64,000 nucleotides of DNA from Qipengyuania vulgaris (lineage in GTDB: Bacteria > Pseudomonadota > Alphaproteobacteria > Sphingomonadales > Sphingomonadaceae), in contig NZ_WTYC01000009.1 of assembly GCF_009827325.1 (NCBI RefSeq), forward strand, positions 1-64,000, written 5' to 3'. Position numbers and translations under genes: made by a program. This document shows positions 19,239 to 28,304 of the stretch, one piece after another (the first letter of the stretch is position 1; each line of letters opens with the position of its first letter). Below the pieces are notes generated by a model. It saw nothing but the letters and a program-made list of their open reading frames with translations. It ran no database searches and had not been told where the DNA came from.

Positions 19239-20216
19239 ATGACCGACAGCGCCCTGCTATTCGGGCGCGTGCTCGACGGGCAGGGCGGGGCCCGGCCCAT
19301 CGAGTGGGAAGAGGCGATGAGCTGGCAGCCGGCCGCGCCGGCGGAAGTGCTGTGGCTGCACCTGTGCCGCAATCGGCCCGGTGTGCAGGAATGGCTCGAG
19401 GGCGAAATCGGTGTGCCCGAGCCTACCGCCGAATTGCTCACCAGTGACCAGACACGGCCGCGCGCCTTTGCGGAGGGCGAGACACTGGTCGGCACGCTGC
19501 GGGGGATCAACTTCAACCCAGGGGCCGAACCCGAAGACATGATCTCGATGCAGCTGTGGTGCGACGGACGGCGCCTGATCACGCTGCGGCGTCATCCGCT
19601 GCAGACGCCGCGCGAGGTGGTGGCGATGCTCGACCGCGGAGCCGGGCCGCCCGATGCCGGCGCCACGATCACCTTGCTCGCCGAACTGATGATCGCCCGC
19701 ATGAGCCAGTCGATCATCGACATGAATTCCGTGCTCGACGAACTCGAGGATACCGACCCCGACAAACACGCCGAAGCGATGCTGCGCCGGATTTCCACCA
19801 TTCGGCGCAATTGTCTCAGCCTCAAGCGTCACATGGCTCCGCAGCACGAAGCGCTGGAGCAGATCAGCCGCGATGCGCCCTACTGGTTCGAGGAACACGA
19901 CCGGCGCGAGATCGCCGAAAGCATCGCCCGCCTGCGCCGCTATCTCGACGATATCGACATCAGCAAGGAAAGCGCGGTGGTGCTGCAGGATGAACTGCGT
20001 GCTCGCAGCCTCGCCAGCAGCGAGCATGCGACCTATATGCTCACCATCGTGGCGGGGATATTCCTGCCGCTGAGTTTCCTCACCGGGCTGCTCGGCATCA
20101 ATGTCGGCGGGATGCCGGGGATGGATGATCCCGATGCCTTCTGGACGGTGGCTTCGCTCTGCGCGTTCCTGTTCGTGGCGCTGATCGTGGTGTTCAGGCG
20201 CTTGAGGTGGCTCTAG
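19239..20216 (+). CDS. zntB: ZntB/CorA-family metal transporter
   Basis: Cation transporter of the CorA/ZntB family, a pentameric inner-membrane channel-like protein. The long N-terminal cytoplasmic domain starts SALLFGRVLDGQGG and includes a helical stretch (MSQSIIDMNSVLDELEDTDP). Two C-terminal helices (MLTIVAGIFLPLSFLTGLLG and FWTVASLCAFLFVALIVVF) flank the signature GINVGG, where CorA has GMN. GINVGG is the form seen in ZntB-like members, hence zinc rather than magnesium is favoured. The start is uncertain: ATG at 19203 or 19239, neither with a clear Shine-Dalgarno. Its end is three bases from the convergent DUF885 gene. Confidence 0.85.
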   Translation: MTDSALLFGRVLDGQGGARPIEWEEAMSWQPAAPAEVLWLHLCRNRPGVQEWLEGEIGVPEPTAELLTSDQTRPRAFAEGETLVGTLRGINFNPGAEPEDMISMQLWCDGRRLITLRRHPLQTPREVVAMLDRGAGPPDAGATITLLAELMIARMSQSIIDMNSVLDELEDTDPDKHAEAMLRRISTIRRNCLSLKRHMAPQHEALEQISRDAPYWFEEHDRREIAESIARLRRYLDDIDISKESAVVLQDELRARSLASSEHATYMLTIVAGIFLPLSFLTGLLGINVGGMPGMDDPDAFWTVASLCAFLFVALIVVFRRLRWL

Positions 20217-20219
20217 CTA

Positions 20220-21998
20220 TCAGCCGCCGCTGCGCTGCGCGGGAATGAATTCTTCGCGCACCGCCTTGGCGATCAGTTCGAGCGGGATGATCCCCTGGCT
20301 CAGCAGGAAGTCGTTGAAGGCCTTCTCTTCGAAGTCCTCGCCCAGCGCAAGTTCGGTTTCCACGCGCAGGTCGATCAGCTTGCGATAGCCATAATAATAC
20401 GACCCCGCCTGTCCGGGCATGCGGAACTGGTAACGGTCCAACTCCTGCTTGGTCATGCCGGGTGAGAACAGGGCGTCCTCGCGCAATACGCGCTCGGCCT
20501 CTTCGCGGGTCATCAGCCCGAGGTTGAGCGCCGGGTCGAGGAAGGCGCGGGCGGCACGCAGCAGGCGGAACTGCTGGGCGATGAACTGCCCTTCGATCGG
20601 CTCGTGCGGAAGCATCTCGGCTTCGGCATAAAGCGCCCAGCCTTCGACGTTCACGCTGTTGAAGGCGTAGAGCATCCGCGCGAGCGACACACCCTGTTCG
20701 ACCAGCGCGGCGAACTGCATTTCGTGGCCCGGGCGCGCTTCGTGGGCGCTCAGCGTCCAGCTGGCTGCAGGGTGGTTGAAATCGTCATAGACGTCGTCCG
20801 CGCTGGCGGTGGGATTGCCCACGGTCAGGACGAAGGTGCCCTGTTCGCCAGTGTTCCCGATCAGGCGCGGCGGGCGCATGTGCGGGGCGGGCTGGGCAGC
20901 GCTTTCGGCCTGCGAGGCGACGCGCATCTGCAGCTCGGTATCGGGCAGCGAGACGATGTCGTTTGCGCGAATCTTCGCTTCCAGCTCGCGGTTCACGCCG
21001 CGGTAGAATTCCTCGATTTCGTCGTTCGGGATGGTCTGCTGCTTGAGGCGCGCCATGACCGAGGCCATGTCGGTTTCCTCCCAGCCGTTCTTCTCCGCGA
21101 TCTGCGGGGCGAGCGCTTCCATCTGCGCGCGGATTTCATAGAAGCCGCGGCGGGCCCGGCTCATGGCCTCGCGCGGATCCATGTCGATGCCGACATTGCG
21201 CAGGTTGAGCGCATAGAGTTCTTCGGGCAGCCGGGCCTCGTCGCGCGCGGCAGGCAGCACGACCTCCTGCGTCCATTCGCCATAGTCGGCGAACTGCGCG
21301 TCCATCGCGTCCAGCGCTTCCTCCGCGCCGTCGATGTCGTACTTCTCGAACAGTTCGCGGATACCGGCGGCAAAGGTCGGGATCTTGCCGATCGATTCCT
21401 CCACTTCGACGCGGTAGGGGCCGATCTTGTCGTCGCCCCGGCTTTCCTCGAACCGCGCCTTGGCGAGCTCGGTATAGGGCTCGAACCCGTCGGGAACCCC
21501 GGTGTAGCGGCGCAGCAGCTGGACGGCCGATGCACGGCGGTTCTCCGCCGTCTGGTCCGACAGCATCGCCCCGATCGAATAGAAGATGCTCTGCGGCAGT
21601 TCCGCCCATTCGAGCATCATGCGCTCGTTCAGCTCGGAGGAGAGTATCGACCGGTCGATACTGTCGATCAGGATCGCGAGGTCCTGCTTTACATAGGGGT
21701 TCGTCTCGGTCGCCATTGCTGCGGCGAATTCTGCGCGCAATTCGCGGGCGCCGGCCACATAACGCTCGGTGCTGTCGGCGGAGAGGTCGAAGGTCAGTCC
21801 GTCATATTGTTCATATCCCGCTTGGCTGGCGCCTTCGGGATAGAAGCCCGCTTCGAAGTCGATCAGCTTCTGGGTGTAGGCATTGCTCGTCTCGATCCAG
21901 TCCGGCGTGGCCGGAGCTTCGGCCTCCTGCGCGTACAAGGGGGCCGCGGGCCATGCGGCGGCAGTGGCGAGCGCGATGGCGGCTGCGAAAGTCTTCAT
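20220..21998 (-). CDS. DUF885 family protein, secreted
   Basis: 592 aa with a signal peptide (AAAIALATAAAWPAAPLYAQ) directing it to the periplasm. It matches the DUF885 family, which is predicted to be a zinc-dependent peptidase-like group: HEARPGHEMQFA gives the HExxPGHE pattern, and LYAEAEMLPHE supplies a further Glu. The length is normal for the family and no damage is seen. The substrate is unknown. Single minus-strand gene, divergent-free, with the SDR gene 106 bases upstream on the same strand. Confidence 0.88.
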   Translation of the reverse strand: MKTFAAAIALATAAAWPAAPLYAQEAEAPATPDWIETSNAYTQKLIDFEAGFYPEGASQAGYEQYDGLTFDLSADSTERYVAGARELRAEFAAAMATETNPYVKQDLAILIDSIDRSILSSELNERMMLEWAELPQSIFYSIGAMLSDQTAENRRASAVQLLRRYTGVPDGFEPYTELAKARFEESRGDDKIGPYRVEVEESIGKIPTFAAGIRELFEKYDIDGAEEALDAMDAQFADYGEWTQEVVLPAARDEARLPEELYALNLRNVGIDMDPREAMSRARRGFYEIRAQMEALAPQIAEKNGWEETDMASVMARLKQQTIPNDEIEEFYRGVNRELEAKIRANDIVSLPDTELQMRVASQAESAAQPAPHMRPPRLIGNTGEQGTFVLTVGNPTASADDVYDDFNHPAASWTLSAHEARPGHEMQFAALVEQGVSLARMLYAFNSVNVEGWALYAEAEMLPHEPIEGQFIAQQFRLLRAARAFLDPALNLGLMTREEAERVLREDALFSPGMTKQELDRYQFRMPGQAGSYYYGYRKLIDLRVETELALGEDFEEKAFNDFLLSQGIIPLELIAKAVREEFIPAQRSGG

Positions 21999-22104
21999 GG
22001 GTATTTCCCCTCCGTTCGAATATGAAAGCAGGCCTGCGGCAGCCCGCGCCGGATATCAATACGCGGCCCGACGAAGCGCAGCCGCGACTGGACGAGCGTC
22101 CGGC

Positions 22105-23067
22105 TCAATAGGCGAATTCCTGGCCCACCATTTCCTCGCTCAACGCCCATAGGCGCTCCGCGTTTGCCCGGTCGACGGCGTAGCTGCGCACACCGCCCGA
22201 AGCGCTTTCGTTATCCTCGCTGGCGACATGGCAATCTTCGCAATAGAGGCCGCCCGTGCCTTCGAGTTCTTCGGCTGTGGCGACCCAGCAGGTCGTGGCA
22301 GCGCCTTGCGGGATGGTCTTGAATGGCTGCGGCTCCTCGCCCCGCTCCTCCGCCGTCTTTCGAATGCGCTCGATGAGGTTCTGCATGTCCTCTTCGCTCA
22401 TGTGGCGGCCGAGATTGGTATGGATGCCGCCCGGATGCAGCGCATAGGCATGGATGCCCCGGTCGGCGAGGCGCTGCTCCAGCCCCACGGCAAACAGCAC
22501 ATTTGCCGTCTTGGACTGGCCGTAACTCACCCACTTTTCATAGGCGCGGTTTTCAAAATTCGGATCGTCGAAGTCGACGGGCGCGATGTGGTGACCCCGG
22601 CTCGACAGGTTGACGATGCGCGGGCTCTCGCCCTTCTCGACGAGCGGCATCAGCAGGTTCGTCAGCAGGAAATGGCCCAGGTGGTTGGTGCCGAACTGCA
22701 TCTCGAAACCGTCGGCGGTCTTCGCCTCGTCACAGGCCATGACGCCCGCGTTGTTGATCAAGAGATCGATCTTGTCGAAGCGCGTCAATGCGCGTTCGGC
22801 TGCCTCCCGGATGCTCTTCAGCGAAGCGAGGTCACAAACCAGCGTATCGACCGAAGCGCCGGTTTCCTCGGCGATGGAATCGGCGGCGGCGGCCAGCTTG
22901 GTCGCATCGCGGCCCGACAGGATGACATGCGCACCCTTCGCCGCCATCGCCCGCGCGGTTTCGCGTCCCAGGCCGGAATAGCCGCCTGTGATCAGGGCGG
23001 TGCGTCCGGCCAGTTCTTTGTCCGCCAGGACTTCGTCCGCAGTGCTCGAAAAACCGAATTCACTCAT
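22105..23067 (-). CDS. Short-chain dehydrogenase/reductase
   Basis: 320 aa NAD(P)-dependent oxidoreductase of the SDR superfamily. Cofactor loop TGGYSGLGRETARAM (about residues 27-41); LLINNAGVMA (about 105-114); catalytic Ser in NLSSRGHH and YxxxK as YGQSKTANVL (about 182-191). After the active site come AYALHPGGIHTNLGRHM and a C-terminal extension typical of the retinol-dehydrogenase/WWOX-like subgroup. The substrate cannot be assigned. It may share a transcript with the DUF885 gene downstream. Confidence 0.92.
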   Translation of the reverse strand: MSEFGFSSTADEVLADKELAGRTALITGGYSGLGRETARAMAAKGAHVILSGRDATKLAAAADSIAEETGASVDTLVCDLASLKSIREAAERALTRFDKIDLLINNAGVMACDEAKTADGFEMQFGTNHLGHFLLTNLLMPLVEKGESPRIVNLSSRGHHIAPVDFDDPNFENRAYEKWVSYGQSKTANVLFAVGLEQRLADRGIHAYALHPGGIHTNLGRHMSEEDMQNLIERIRKTAEERGEEPQPFKTIPQGAATTCWVATAEELEGTGGLYCEDCHVASEDNESASGGVRSYAVDRANAERLWALSEEMVGQEFAY

Positions 23068-23180
23068 TGATGAAACTCTCCCGGTTACGGGGAGGGGCGT
23101 AGCACAAAGAAAGTGAGGCGCGAGAACTTAATCCCGCGCCCCAGTCAGCCCCTCTCTCCTGGGGTTCTGCTAATCTGCGA

Positions 23181-24431
23181 TCACGCGCCGGGAGGCAGCG
23201 GATCGTTGCTCGTCGGTGCGGCGGCCTTGCGGCGCTTAGGCTTCGGCGCCGCCGGAGCGGAGCTTCCGCCAAGGTCGCTGTCCATTTCCTCCAGCTTGCG
23301 CGCCGCCCATTCACGTCCGCCAAGTCCGAAGGCGAGAGCGCCTGCCACCGCCACGCCGGCGATCAGGATCGTCAGCGCATTGGCCGGGATCATGCCTCCG
23401 ATTCCGGTGAACTGCAGGCCCATAAAGACGAACAGGATGATCGTTGCCCAGCGTACGATGGTCGCCGCCGTGGCGTTCTCCCCGTCACCCGCGATCAGGC
23501 GAGCTAGCAAATTGCCAAGGAAGAAGCCGAAGGCAATCACCACTGCGCCGAAGACGACCCTGCCGCCAAGCTCGAGCACCTGGTCGAGGATGCGGGTCAG
23601 TTCCGGAAAGCCCAGCAGTCGCGTTGCCGCAATGGCGAAGAACAGGATGATCGCCACCTGCACCACGCGTGCGATGATGCTGGAGGCGCGAGTGCCATCG
23701 GCCATCATCCCGCTTTCCGCCAGTGCCTGATCGACGCCGAGGCCGGGCAGCACTTCCTTGAGGATCTGAACGACAAAGCGGCTGATCAGATAGCCGATGC
23801 CTAGCAGGATCGCCGCCCCGATAATGTTCGGGATCGCCGCAAAGATCATTCGCAGCATTTCCGATGCCGGGCCCGAGATGCTTTCGATGTCCAGGACGTC
23901 GAGCGCCATGATCGCGACGAAGATGACGATGATCGCATAGACGATCGTGGCGATGGTCCGGCTGATCGCGGTGTTACCCGTAACGCTGTCGACACCGCCG
24001 CGATTCGCCCATTTGTCGAAATCGACGGTTTGCAAAACGGTCTGCACGATGTCGCGGACGATCCGTGCCACCATCATTCCGATGAAGAAGATCAGTCCCG
24101 CGGCGACGATGCGCGGAATGTATTCGACGATATTTTCGAGCAGGCTGTCCACCGGTCCGGCGACCGAGCCGAGGCCGAGTACGGTCAGTATCACCAGCAG
24201 GCCGAAAAGCCATATTAGCAGGCTGACGATCTTGCCCAGCGATTCACCCAGCGAAGTGCCGGCGCCGGTCCCTCGCTGGAAGAAGGAAATATTGTCGACG
24301 AGCTTGGCGAAGGCCCATTTCGCGGCCTTTGCCGCCGCCCATGTGATGAGTAGTACGACGAGTGCGAGACCGATCTTCTCGATCACCTGCATCGCGACGT
24401 ATTCGTCGAAGCGATAATTACCGATACGCAT
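23181..24431 (-). CDS. Mechanosensitive channel-like protein with TM-helix repeats
   Basis: About 416 aa with many hydrophobic segments arranged as repeats (GRVVFGAVVIAFGFFLGNLLARLI; PNIIGAAILLGIGYLISRFVVQIL; PRIVAAGLIFFIGMMVARIVRDIV). Each has the form of the conserved TM helix module found in small-conductance mechanosensitive channel relatives. There is no clear cytoplasmic MscS beta domain, so gating activity is an inference from the family. The C-terminus is charged and disordered (APAAPKPKRRKAAAPTS). The ATG at 24431 follows GGAGAG, which favours it over 24479. Divergent from the isoaspartyl peptidase gene. Confidence 0.8.
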   Translation of the reverse strand: MRIGNYRFDEYVAMQVIEKIGLALVVLLITWAAAKAAKWAFAKLVDNISFFQRGTGAGTSLGESLGKIVSLLIWLFGLLVILTVLGLGSVAGPVDSLLENIVEYIPRIVAAGLIFFIGMMVARIVRDIVQTVLQTVDFDKWANRGGVDSVTGNTAISRTIATIVYAIIVIFVAIMALDVLDIESISGPASEMLRMIFAAIPNIIGAAILLGIGYLISRFVVQILKEVLPGLGVDQALAESGMMADGTRASSIIARVVQVAIILFFAIAATRLLGFPELTRILDQVLELGGRVVFGAVVIAFGFFLGNLLARLIAGDGENATAATIVRWATIILFVFMGLQFTGIGGMIPANALTILIAGVAVAGALAFGLGGREWAARKLEEMDSDLGGSSAPAAPKPKRRKAAAPTSNDPLPPGA

Positions 24432-24543
24432 GAAACCTCTCTCCCCTTTGGGTTTCCATGTGGCCGGAGCTAACATCAATGGCGGATTTTTCCAAAACCC
24501 TTTAATGTGTTGAGTGGATAAGTGGCCGTGCTATCCCGGCGGA

Positions 24544-25548
24544 ATGAGAGGATTTTTCACCCAAATCGCCGCCGGTATCGCCCTTGCGCTTACCGGTATT
24601 GCCTCCACCGTTTCGGCGCAGGATGCTGAAGGGGGATGGTCGCTCGCTATCCATGGCGGGGCTGGAACCATCGCACGCGAGAACATGAGCGCGGAAGACG
24701 ATGCCGCCTATCGCACTTCCCTGCAGGCGGCGCTCGATGCCGGGGCGAAGGTGCTGGCAGAAGGCGGCGAAGCGCTGGATGCAGTCGAAGCGGTGATCCT
24801 GCTGCTGGAAGACGATCCCCGGTTCAACGCCGGGCGCGGCGCGGTGTTCACCTGGGAAGGCGGACACGAACTCGACGCATCGATCATGGACGGGCGCGAT
24901 CGCGATGCGGGCGCGGTGGCGGGCGTCACCAACATCCGCCATCCGATCCTGCTCGCCCGCAAGGTGATGACTGACAGCCCGCATGTCATGCTGGCGGGGA
25001 AGGGCGCGGAAACCTTCGCCAAGGAACAGGGCCTTGAGACCGTCCCGGCCGAGTGGTTCGGCACCGATTTCCGCCGCGAAGCGCTCGAACGGATGAAGGC
25101 GAAGGAGCTTTCTGCGCTCGATGTCGATGCCAAGTTCGGGACGGTGGGGGCAGTGGCGCTGGACCGGAACGGCAACCTCGCCGCGGGCACGTCGACCGGC
25201 GGTATGACCGGCAAGCGCTGGAACCGCATCGGGGACGCGCCGGTGATCGGGGCGGGCACCTATGCCGACAACCGCAGCTGCGCCGTCTCGGCGACCGGCT
25301 GGGGCGAATATTTCATCCGTGTCGGTGTGGCCAAGGCCATCTGTGCGCGCATGGAACTGGCCGGGGATAGCGCACAGGCGGCCAGCGATGCGGTGATGGC
25401 CGATGTAAAGGCGCTCGGCGGCGATGGCGGCGTGATCGTCGTCTCGAACAGCGGCGATGCGATCTACAGCTTCAACACATCCGGCATGTATCGCGGCCGC
25501 GCGACCAGCGAGGGCATGAACGAAGTCGCGATCTACGGGGATGAGTAG
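24544..25548 (+). CDS. Isoaspartyl peptidase / plant-type L-asparaginase, exported
   Basis: 334 aa Ntn-hydrolase that cleaves itself into two subunits; the new N-terminal Thr hydrolyses isoaspartyl dipeptides or asparagine. The alpha part begins WSLAIHGGAGTIAREN, contains GEALDAVEAVILLLEDDPRFNAGRGAVF, and ends before the cleavage site in DAKFGTVGAVALD (Thr of GTVGAV). Downstream are STGGMTGKRWNRIGD and GAGTYADN. A signal peptide (AAGIALALTGIASTVSAQ) shows export. The start is taken at 24544 after GGCGGA; the frame is open to 24514. Single gene. Confidence 0.93.
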   Translation: MRGFFTQIAAGIALALTGIASTVSAQDAEGGWSLAIHGGAGTIARENMSAEDDAAYRTSLQAALDAGAKVLAEGGEALDAVEAVILLLEDDPRFNAGRGAVFTWEGGHELDASIMDGRDRDAGAVAGVTNIRHPILLARKVMTDSPHVMLAGKGAETFAKEQGLETVPAEWFGTDFRREALERMKAKELSALDVDAKFGTVGAVALDRNGNLAAGTSTGGMTGKRWNRIGDAPVIGAGTYADNRSCAVSATGWGEYFIRVGVAKAICARMELAGDSAQAASDAVMADVKALGGDGGVIVVSNSGDAIYSFNTSGMYRGRATSEGMNEVAIYGDE

Positions 25549-25553
25549 CCTCC

Positions 25554-25616
25554 GCTCTAAAGCAGCGAAGCGTTAGGGCGGACAATCACCTTCAAACAGC
25601 GCAGCGGTAGGGCAGA
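25554..25616 (+). repeat. Two diverged copies of the ruvA-leader repeat unit
   Basis: Directly after the peptidase stop codon the sequence shows CAGCGAAGCGTTAGGGCGGA (about 25563-25582) and CAGCGCAGCGGTAGGGCAGA (about 25597-25616), 34 bases apart. Both resemble the CAGCGGAGCGGTAGCGCAG core of the three tandem units at 6305-6409. They lie between the peptidase gene and the convergent OmpA gene. Confidence 0.55.
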
Positions 25617-25631
25617 CAGACAGCTTGCACG

Positions 25632-25661
25632 AAAAAAGGGACCGGATCGCTCCGGCCCCTT
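25632..25661 (-). terminator. Rho-independent terminator of the first OmpA gene
   Basis: Read on the minus strand: GGGGCCGGA, short loop, TCCGGTCCC, then a run of Ts. It is the classic stem plus U-tract, 32 bases behind the OmpA stop. A nearly identical terminator follows the second OmpA gene at 27022-27051. Confidence 0.85.
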
Positions 25662-25692
25662 CTCGGTGTTCCAGTCCGCAGACTGAACCTGA

Positions 25693-26796
25693 TTACATGC
25701 CCGAACCCGGACCGTAGGTGACTTCCACCCGGCGGTTCTGGAGTTCGCGGACGCCGTCGGCGGTCGGAACGCGAAGCTGCGTTTCGCCGAAGGCTTCGCT
25801 GCTGATGCGTCCACCGGGGACACCGCGACCGGTAAGGTAGTCACGAACCGACGAGTTACGACGCTCGGCGAGGCCGATGTTGTACTGCGCCGAACCCGAG
25901 GTGTCGGTGTGGCCAGCGAGCATGACCGAAGCCGTGCCGCAATTGGCGTAAGCCGAAACCGCGTTGTCGAGGATGGTCGCCGCTTCCGGCGTGATAGCCG
26001 ATTCGTCCCAGTTGAAGAAAACGATGTACGGGCCCTGCTGGCAGACCGGAGCCGGCGGAGGCGGCGGCGGGGTCGTCGGGGGCGGCGGAGGCGGCGGCGG
26101 GGGCGGGGGCGGAGGTGCGGCGACCGGTGCCGGCGAACCGCCGAAGTTAAAGGTCAGCGTGCCGAGGATCGAGTGCGACGACCAGTCGGTGCGGATTGCG
26201 CCGACGTCGAAATTGCCATCGTCCGCGCTGATCTGATATTCCGGCGCATTGAAGTAGCGATAGCGCAGGCCGACATCGATCGTGTCGGTCAGCGGGGCGC
26301 GAACACCTGCGAGTGCCTGCCAGGCGAACTCCCAGTCGCTGCCGCTGAATACTTCGTTGTTGCCGAGAGCCAGGTCATGGTGGACGCGGGCCGGACCGGC
26401 GCCGGCGCCGACAAAACCCTGGATTCCGTCGTCCGGACCGAAGTCGAGCAGGGCATTACCCATGATGCTGAGCACGCTTGATTTGCCCAATGGGCCTTCA
26501 AAGGTGCGATCGCTGGACGCCAGTGTCAGCGTATCGTGACCGAATTCACGGTAGCTGCCTTCGACTTCGATGCGGAATGCACCCCAGTCGTGACCTGCAA
26601 CGATCTGGCCGTCGAACCCATAGTCCGGGTCGATCACGGCAATGTCGCTTTCAGCGTCATTGGCGGTGCGGATGTCGAAATCGTTTGCGATGGCCGGGCC
26701 AAAGCCCAGTTCGACATAGGTCTGATTGTCGCGCGCAAGCGCGGCTGATGAGAGTGCGGTCGAGCAGAGTGCCAGACCGATAGCTATCTTATGCAT
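25693..26796 (-). CDS. OmpA family outer-membrane protein, copy 1
   Basis: 367 aa. Signal peptide MHKIAIGLALCSTALSSAALA; then an eight-stranded-barrel-like domain (about 22-210, beginning YVELGFGPA, with WSSHSILGTLTFNFGG at its end). A long Pro-rich linker (over 20 Pro, about 220-245) leads to the C-terminal OmpA domain that binds peptidoglycan: FFNWDESAITPEAATILDNA, GHTDTSGSAQYNIGLAERR. The start at 26796 is chosen for its signal peptide; the frame is open to 27009. It tethers the outer membrane to the cell wall. It lies downstream of a paralogue with the same orientation and has its own terminator. Confidence 0.95.
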   Translation of the reverse strand: MHKIAIGLALCSTALSSAALARDNQTYVELGFGPAIANDFDIRTANDAESDIAVIDPDYGFDGQIVAGHDWGAFRIEVEGSYREFGHDTLTLASSDRTFEGPLGKSSVLSIMGNALLDFGPDDGIQGFVGAGAGPARVHHDLALGNNEVFSGSDWEFAWQALAGVRAPLTDTIDVGLRYRYFNAPEYQISADDGNFDVGAIRTDWSSHSILGTLTFNFGGSPAPVAAPPPPPPPPPPPPPTTPPPPPPAPVCQQGPYIVFFNWDESAITPEAATILDNAVSAYANCGTASVMLAGHTDTSGSAQYNIGLAERRNSSVRDYLTGRGVPGGRISSEAFGETQLRVPTADGVRELQNRRVEVTYGPGSGM

Positions 26797-27021
26797 GAGC
26801 GTCCCCAATTCTTTGGCGTGGGCGGCTTCGATTTTTCGAATGCGGCTTCGCGTCATCGAAGCTGCTGCAAGGACGACTCCCCAAATGTAGAAAGGTTCGC
26901 GGCGAGTGCTGAATTTGTTCAAGCAATTGGAAGTAGTTGCAAATAGAGCACACTGCCCGAGTGGGTAAGACCATCTGTGCGCATGGAATGATTCGCAGGC
27001 CAGCTGCAATTAGCCCCAACG

Positions 27022-27051
27022 AAAAAAGGGACCGAATTTCTCCGGCCCCTT
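27022..27051 (-). terminator. Rho-independent terminator of the second OmpA gene
   Basis: Minus strand GGGGCCGGAGAAATTCGGTC, closing the stem, followed by CCTTTTTT. The distal arm differs from the 25632-25661 copy at two or three bases, but the position relative to the stop codon is the same, so the duplication unit included the terminator. Confidence 0.8.
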
Positions 27052-27082
27052 CTCGGTGTTCCAGCCCGCAGGCCGAACCTGG

Positions 27083-28186
27083 TTACATGCCCGAACCCGG
27101 ACCGTAGGTGACTTCCACCCGGCGGTTTTGGAGTTCGCGGACGCCGTCGGCGGTCGGAACGCGAAGCTGCGTTTCGCCGAAAGCTTCGCTGCTGATGCTT
27201 CCACCCGGGACACCGCGACCGGTGAGGTAGGCACGGACCGAGGCGTTACGACGCTCGGCGAGGCCGATGTTGTACTGCGCCGAACCCGAGGTGTCGGTGT
27301 GACCGGCGAGCATGACCGAAGCCGTGCCGCAGTCGGTGTACGCCGAGACCGCGTTGTCGAGGATGGTCGCTGCTTCCGGCGTGATGTCCGATTCGTCCCA
27401 GTTGAAGAAGACGATGTATGGTCCCTGCTGGCAAACCGGAGCCGGCGGAGGCGGAGGAGGTGGCGCGGGCGGCGGAGGCGCTGGTGGTGGAGGAGGAGGA
27501 GGCGGCGGAGGGAGGACCTCTTCCCTTTCCCCGAAGTTCAGGGTCACCGTTCCCAGGATGGAATGCGAGGACCAGTCCGTGTCGATGTAAGGCGTGCCGA
27601 AGGATCCGCCGATCCGGTAATCCGGCACGTTGAAGAACCGGTAGCGCAAGCCGACGTCGAGATTGTCGGTCAACGGGGCGCGGACGCCCGCAAGTGCCTG
27701 CCACGCGAATTCCCATTCGTCGCCATTGAAAAGGTTCTGCTCCAGGCCGTCCGGAGTCACCGCGACTGCCTGGTCGACGTAAACCGACCCCGCACCCGCG
27801 CCGACGAAGAATTGCAGGCCGTCGTCATCGCCGAGGTCAAGCAAGGCGTTGCCCATGACGCTGGCGGTCGTCGATTTTCCCAGCGGCCCTTCGAAGACGG
27901 GGCCGGAGGCGAAGGAAAGCCGGTCGTGATCGAATTCGCGGTAGCTCCCCTCGATCTCGATGCGGAAGCTGCCGTAGTCGTATCCGATGGCAACGCCGCC
28001 ATCGAAACCGTGATCTTCTTCGAGCTCGGCACCGCCGAGCCTCGCGGGATCGACAGGCTCGATCTCGAAATCCTGGACGAGCGAGGGGCCAAAGCCCGCT
28101 TCAACGTAAACTGCGTTATCGCGCGCTAGTGCGGGCGATGCGAGAGCGGTCGAGCAAAGCGCCAGACCAATCGCAATCTTCCTCAT
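27083..28186 (-). CDS. OmpA family outer-membrane protein, copy 2
   Basis: 367 aa paralogue of the gene at 25693. Signal peptide MRKIAIGLALCSTALASPALA; barrel domain beginning YVEAGFGPS and ending SSHSILGTVTLNFGE; Pro-rich linker; C-terminal OmpA domain with the same TDTSGSAQYNIGLAERRN motif. By eye the last 119 residues differ from copy 1 at only six positions, whereas the barrel domains have diverged widely. This suggests gene conversion of the 3' half, or strong constraint on it. About 285 bases separate the two genes. Confidence 0.95.
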   Translation of the reverse strand: MRKIAIGLALCSTALASPALARDNAVYVEAGFGPSLVQDFEIEPVDPARLGGAELEEDHGFDGGVAIGYDYGSFRIEIEGSYREFDHDRLSFASGPVFEGPLGKSTTASVMGNALLDLGDDDGLQFFVGAGAGSVYVDQAVAVTPDGLEQNLFNGDEWEFAWQALAGVRAPLTDNLDVGLRYRFFNVPDYRIGGSFGTPYIDTDWSSHSILGTVTLNFGEREEVLPPPPPPPPPPAPPPPAPPPPPPPAPVCQQGPYIVFFNWDESDITPEAATILDNAVSAYTDCGTASVMLAGHTDTSGSAQYNIGLAERRNASVRAYLTGRGVPGGSISSEAFGETQLRVPTADGVRELQNRRVEVTYGPGSGM

Positions 28187-28304
28187 GGTGATCCCCTGTT
28201 ATGTAGTTCGGGAAAACCATTGATTGCAGAGACATATGACAATTGTCCGCTGCTTCGACGCCGATTGTCACAAGACTGCAAGGAAAGGGTGGCGGCTTAT
28301 TCCT

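Noticed and set aside
20604-22025. 473-aa frame antisense to the DUF885 gene
   Set aside because: Mirror of a real gene in a GC-rich genome; composition is typical of antisense frames.
25909-26481. Arg/Gly-rich plus-strand frame through the OmpA linker
   Set aside because: Reverse reading of the Pro-rich linker, which gives Gly/Arg runs by itself.
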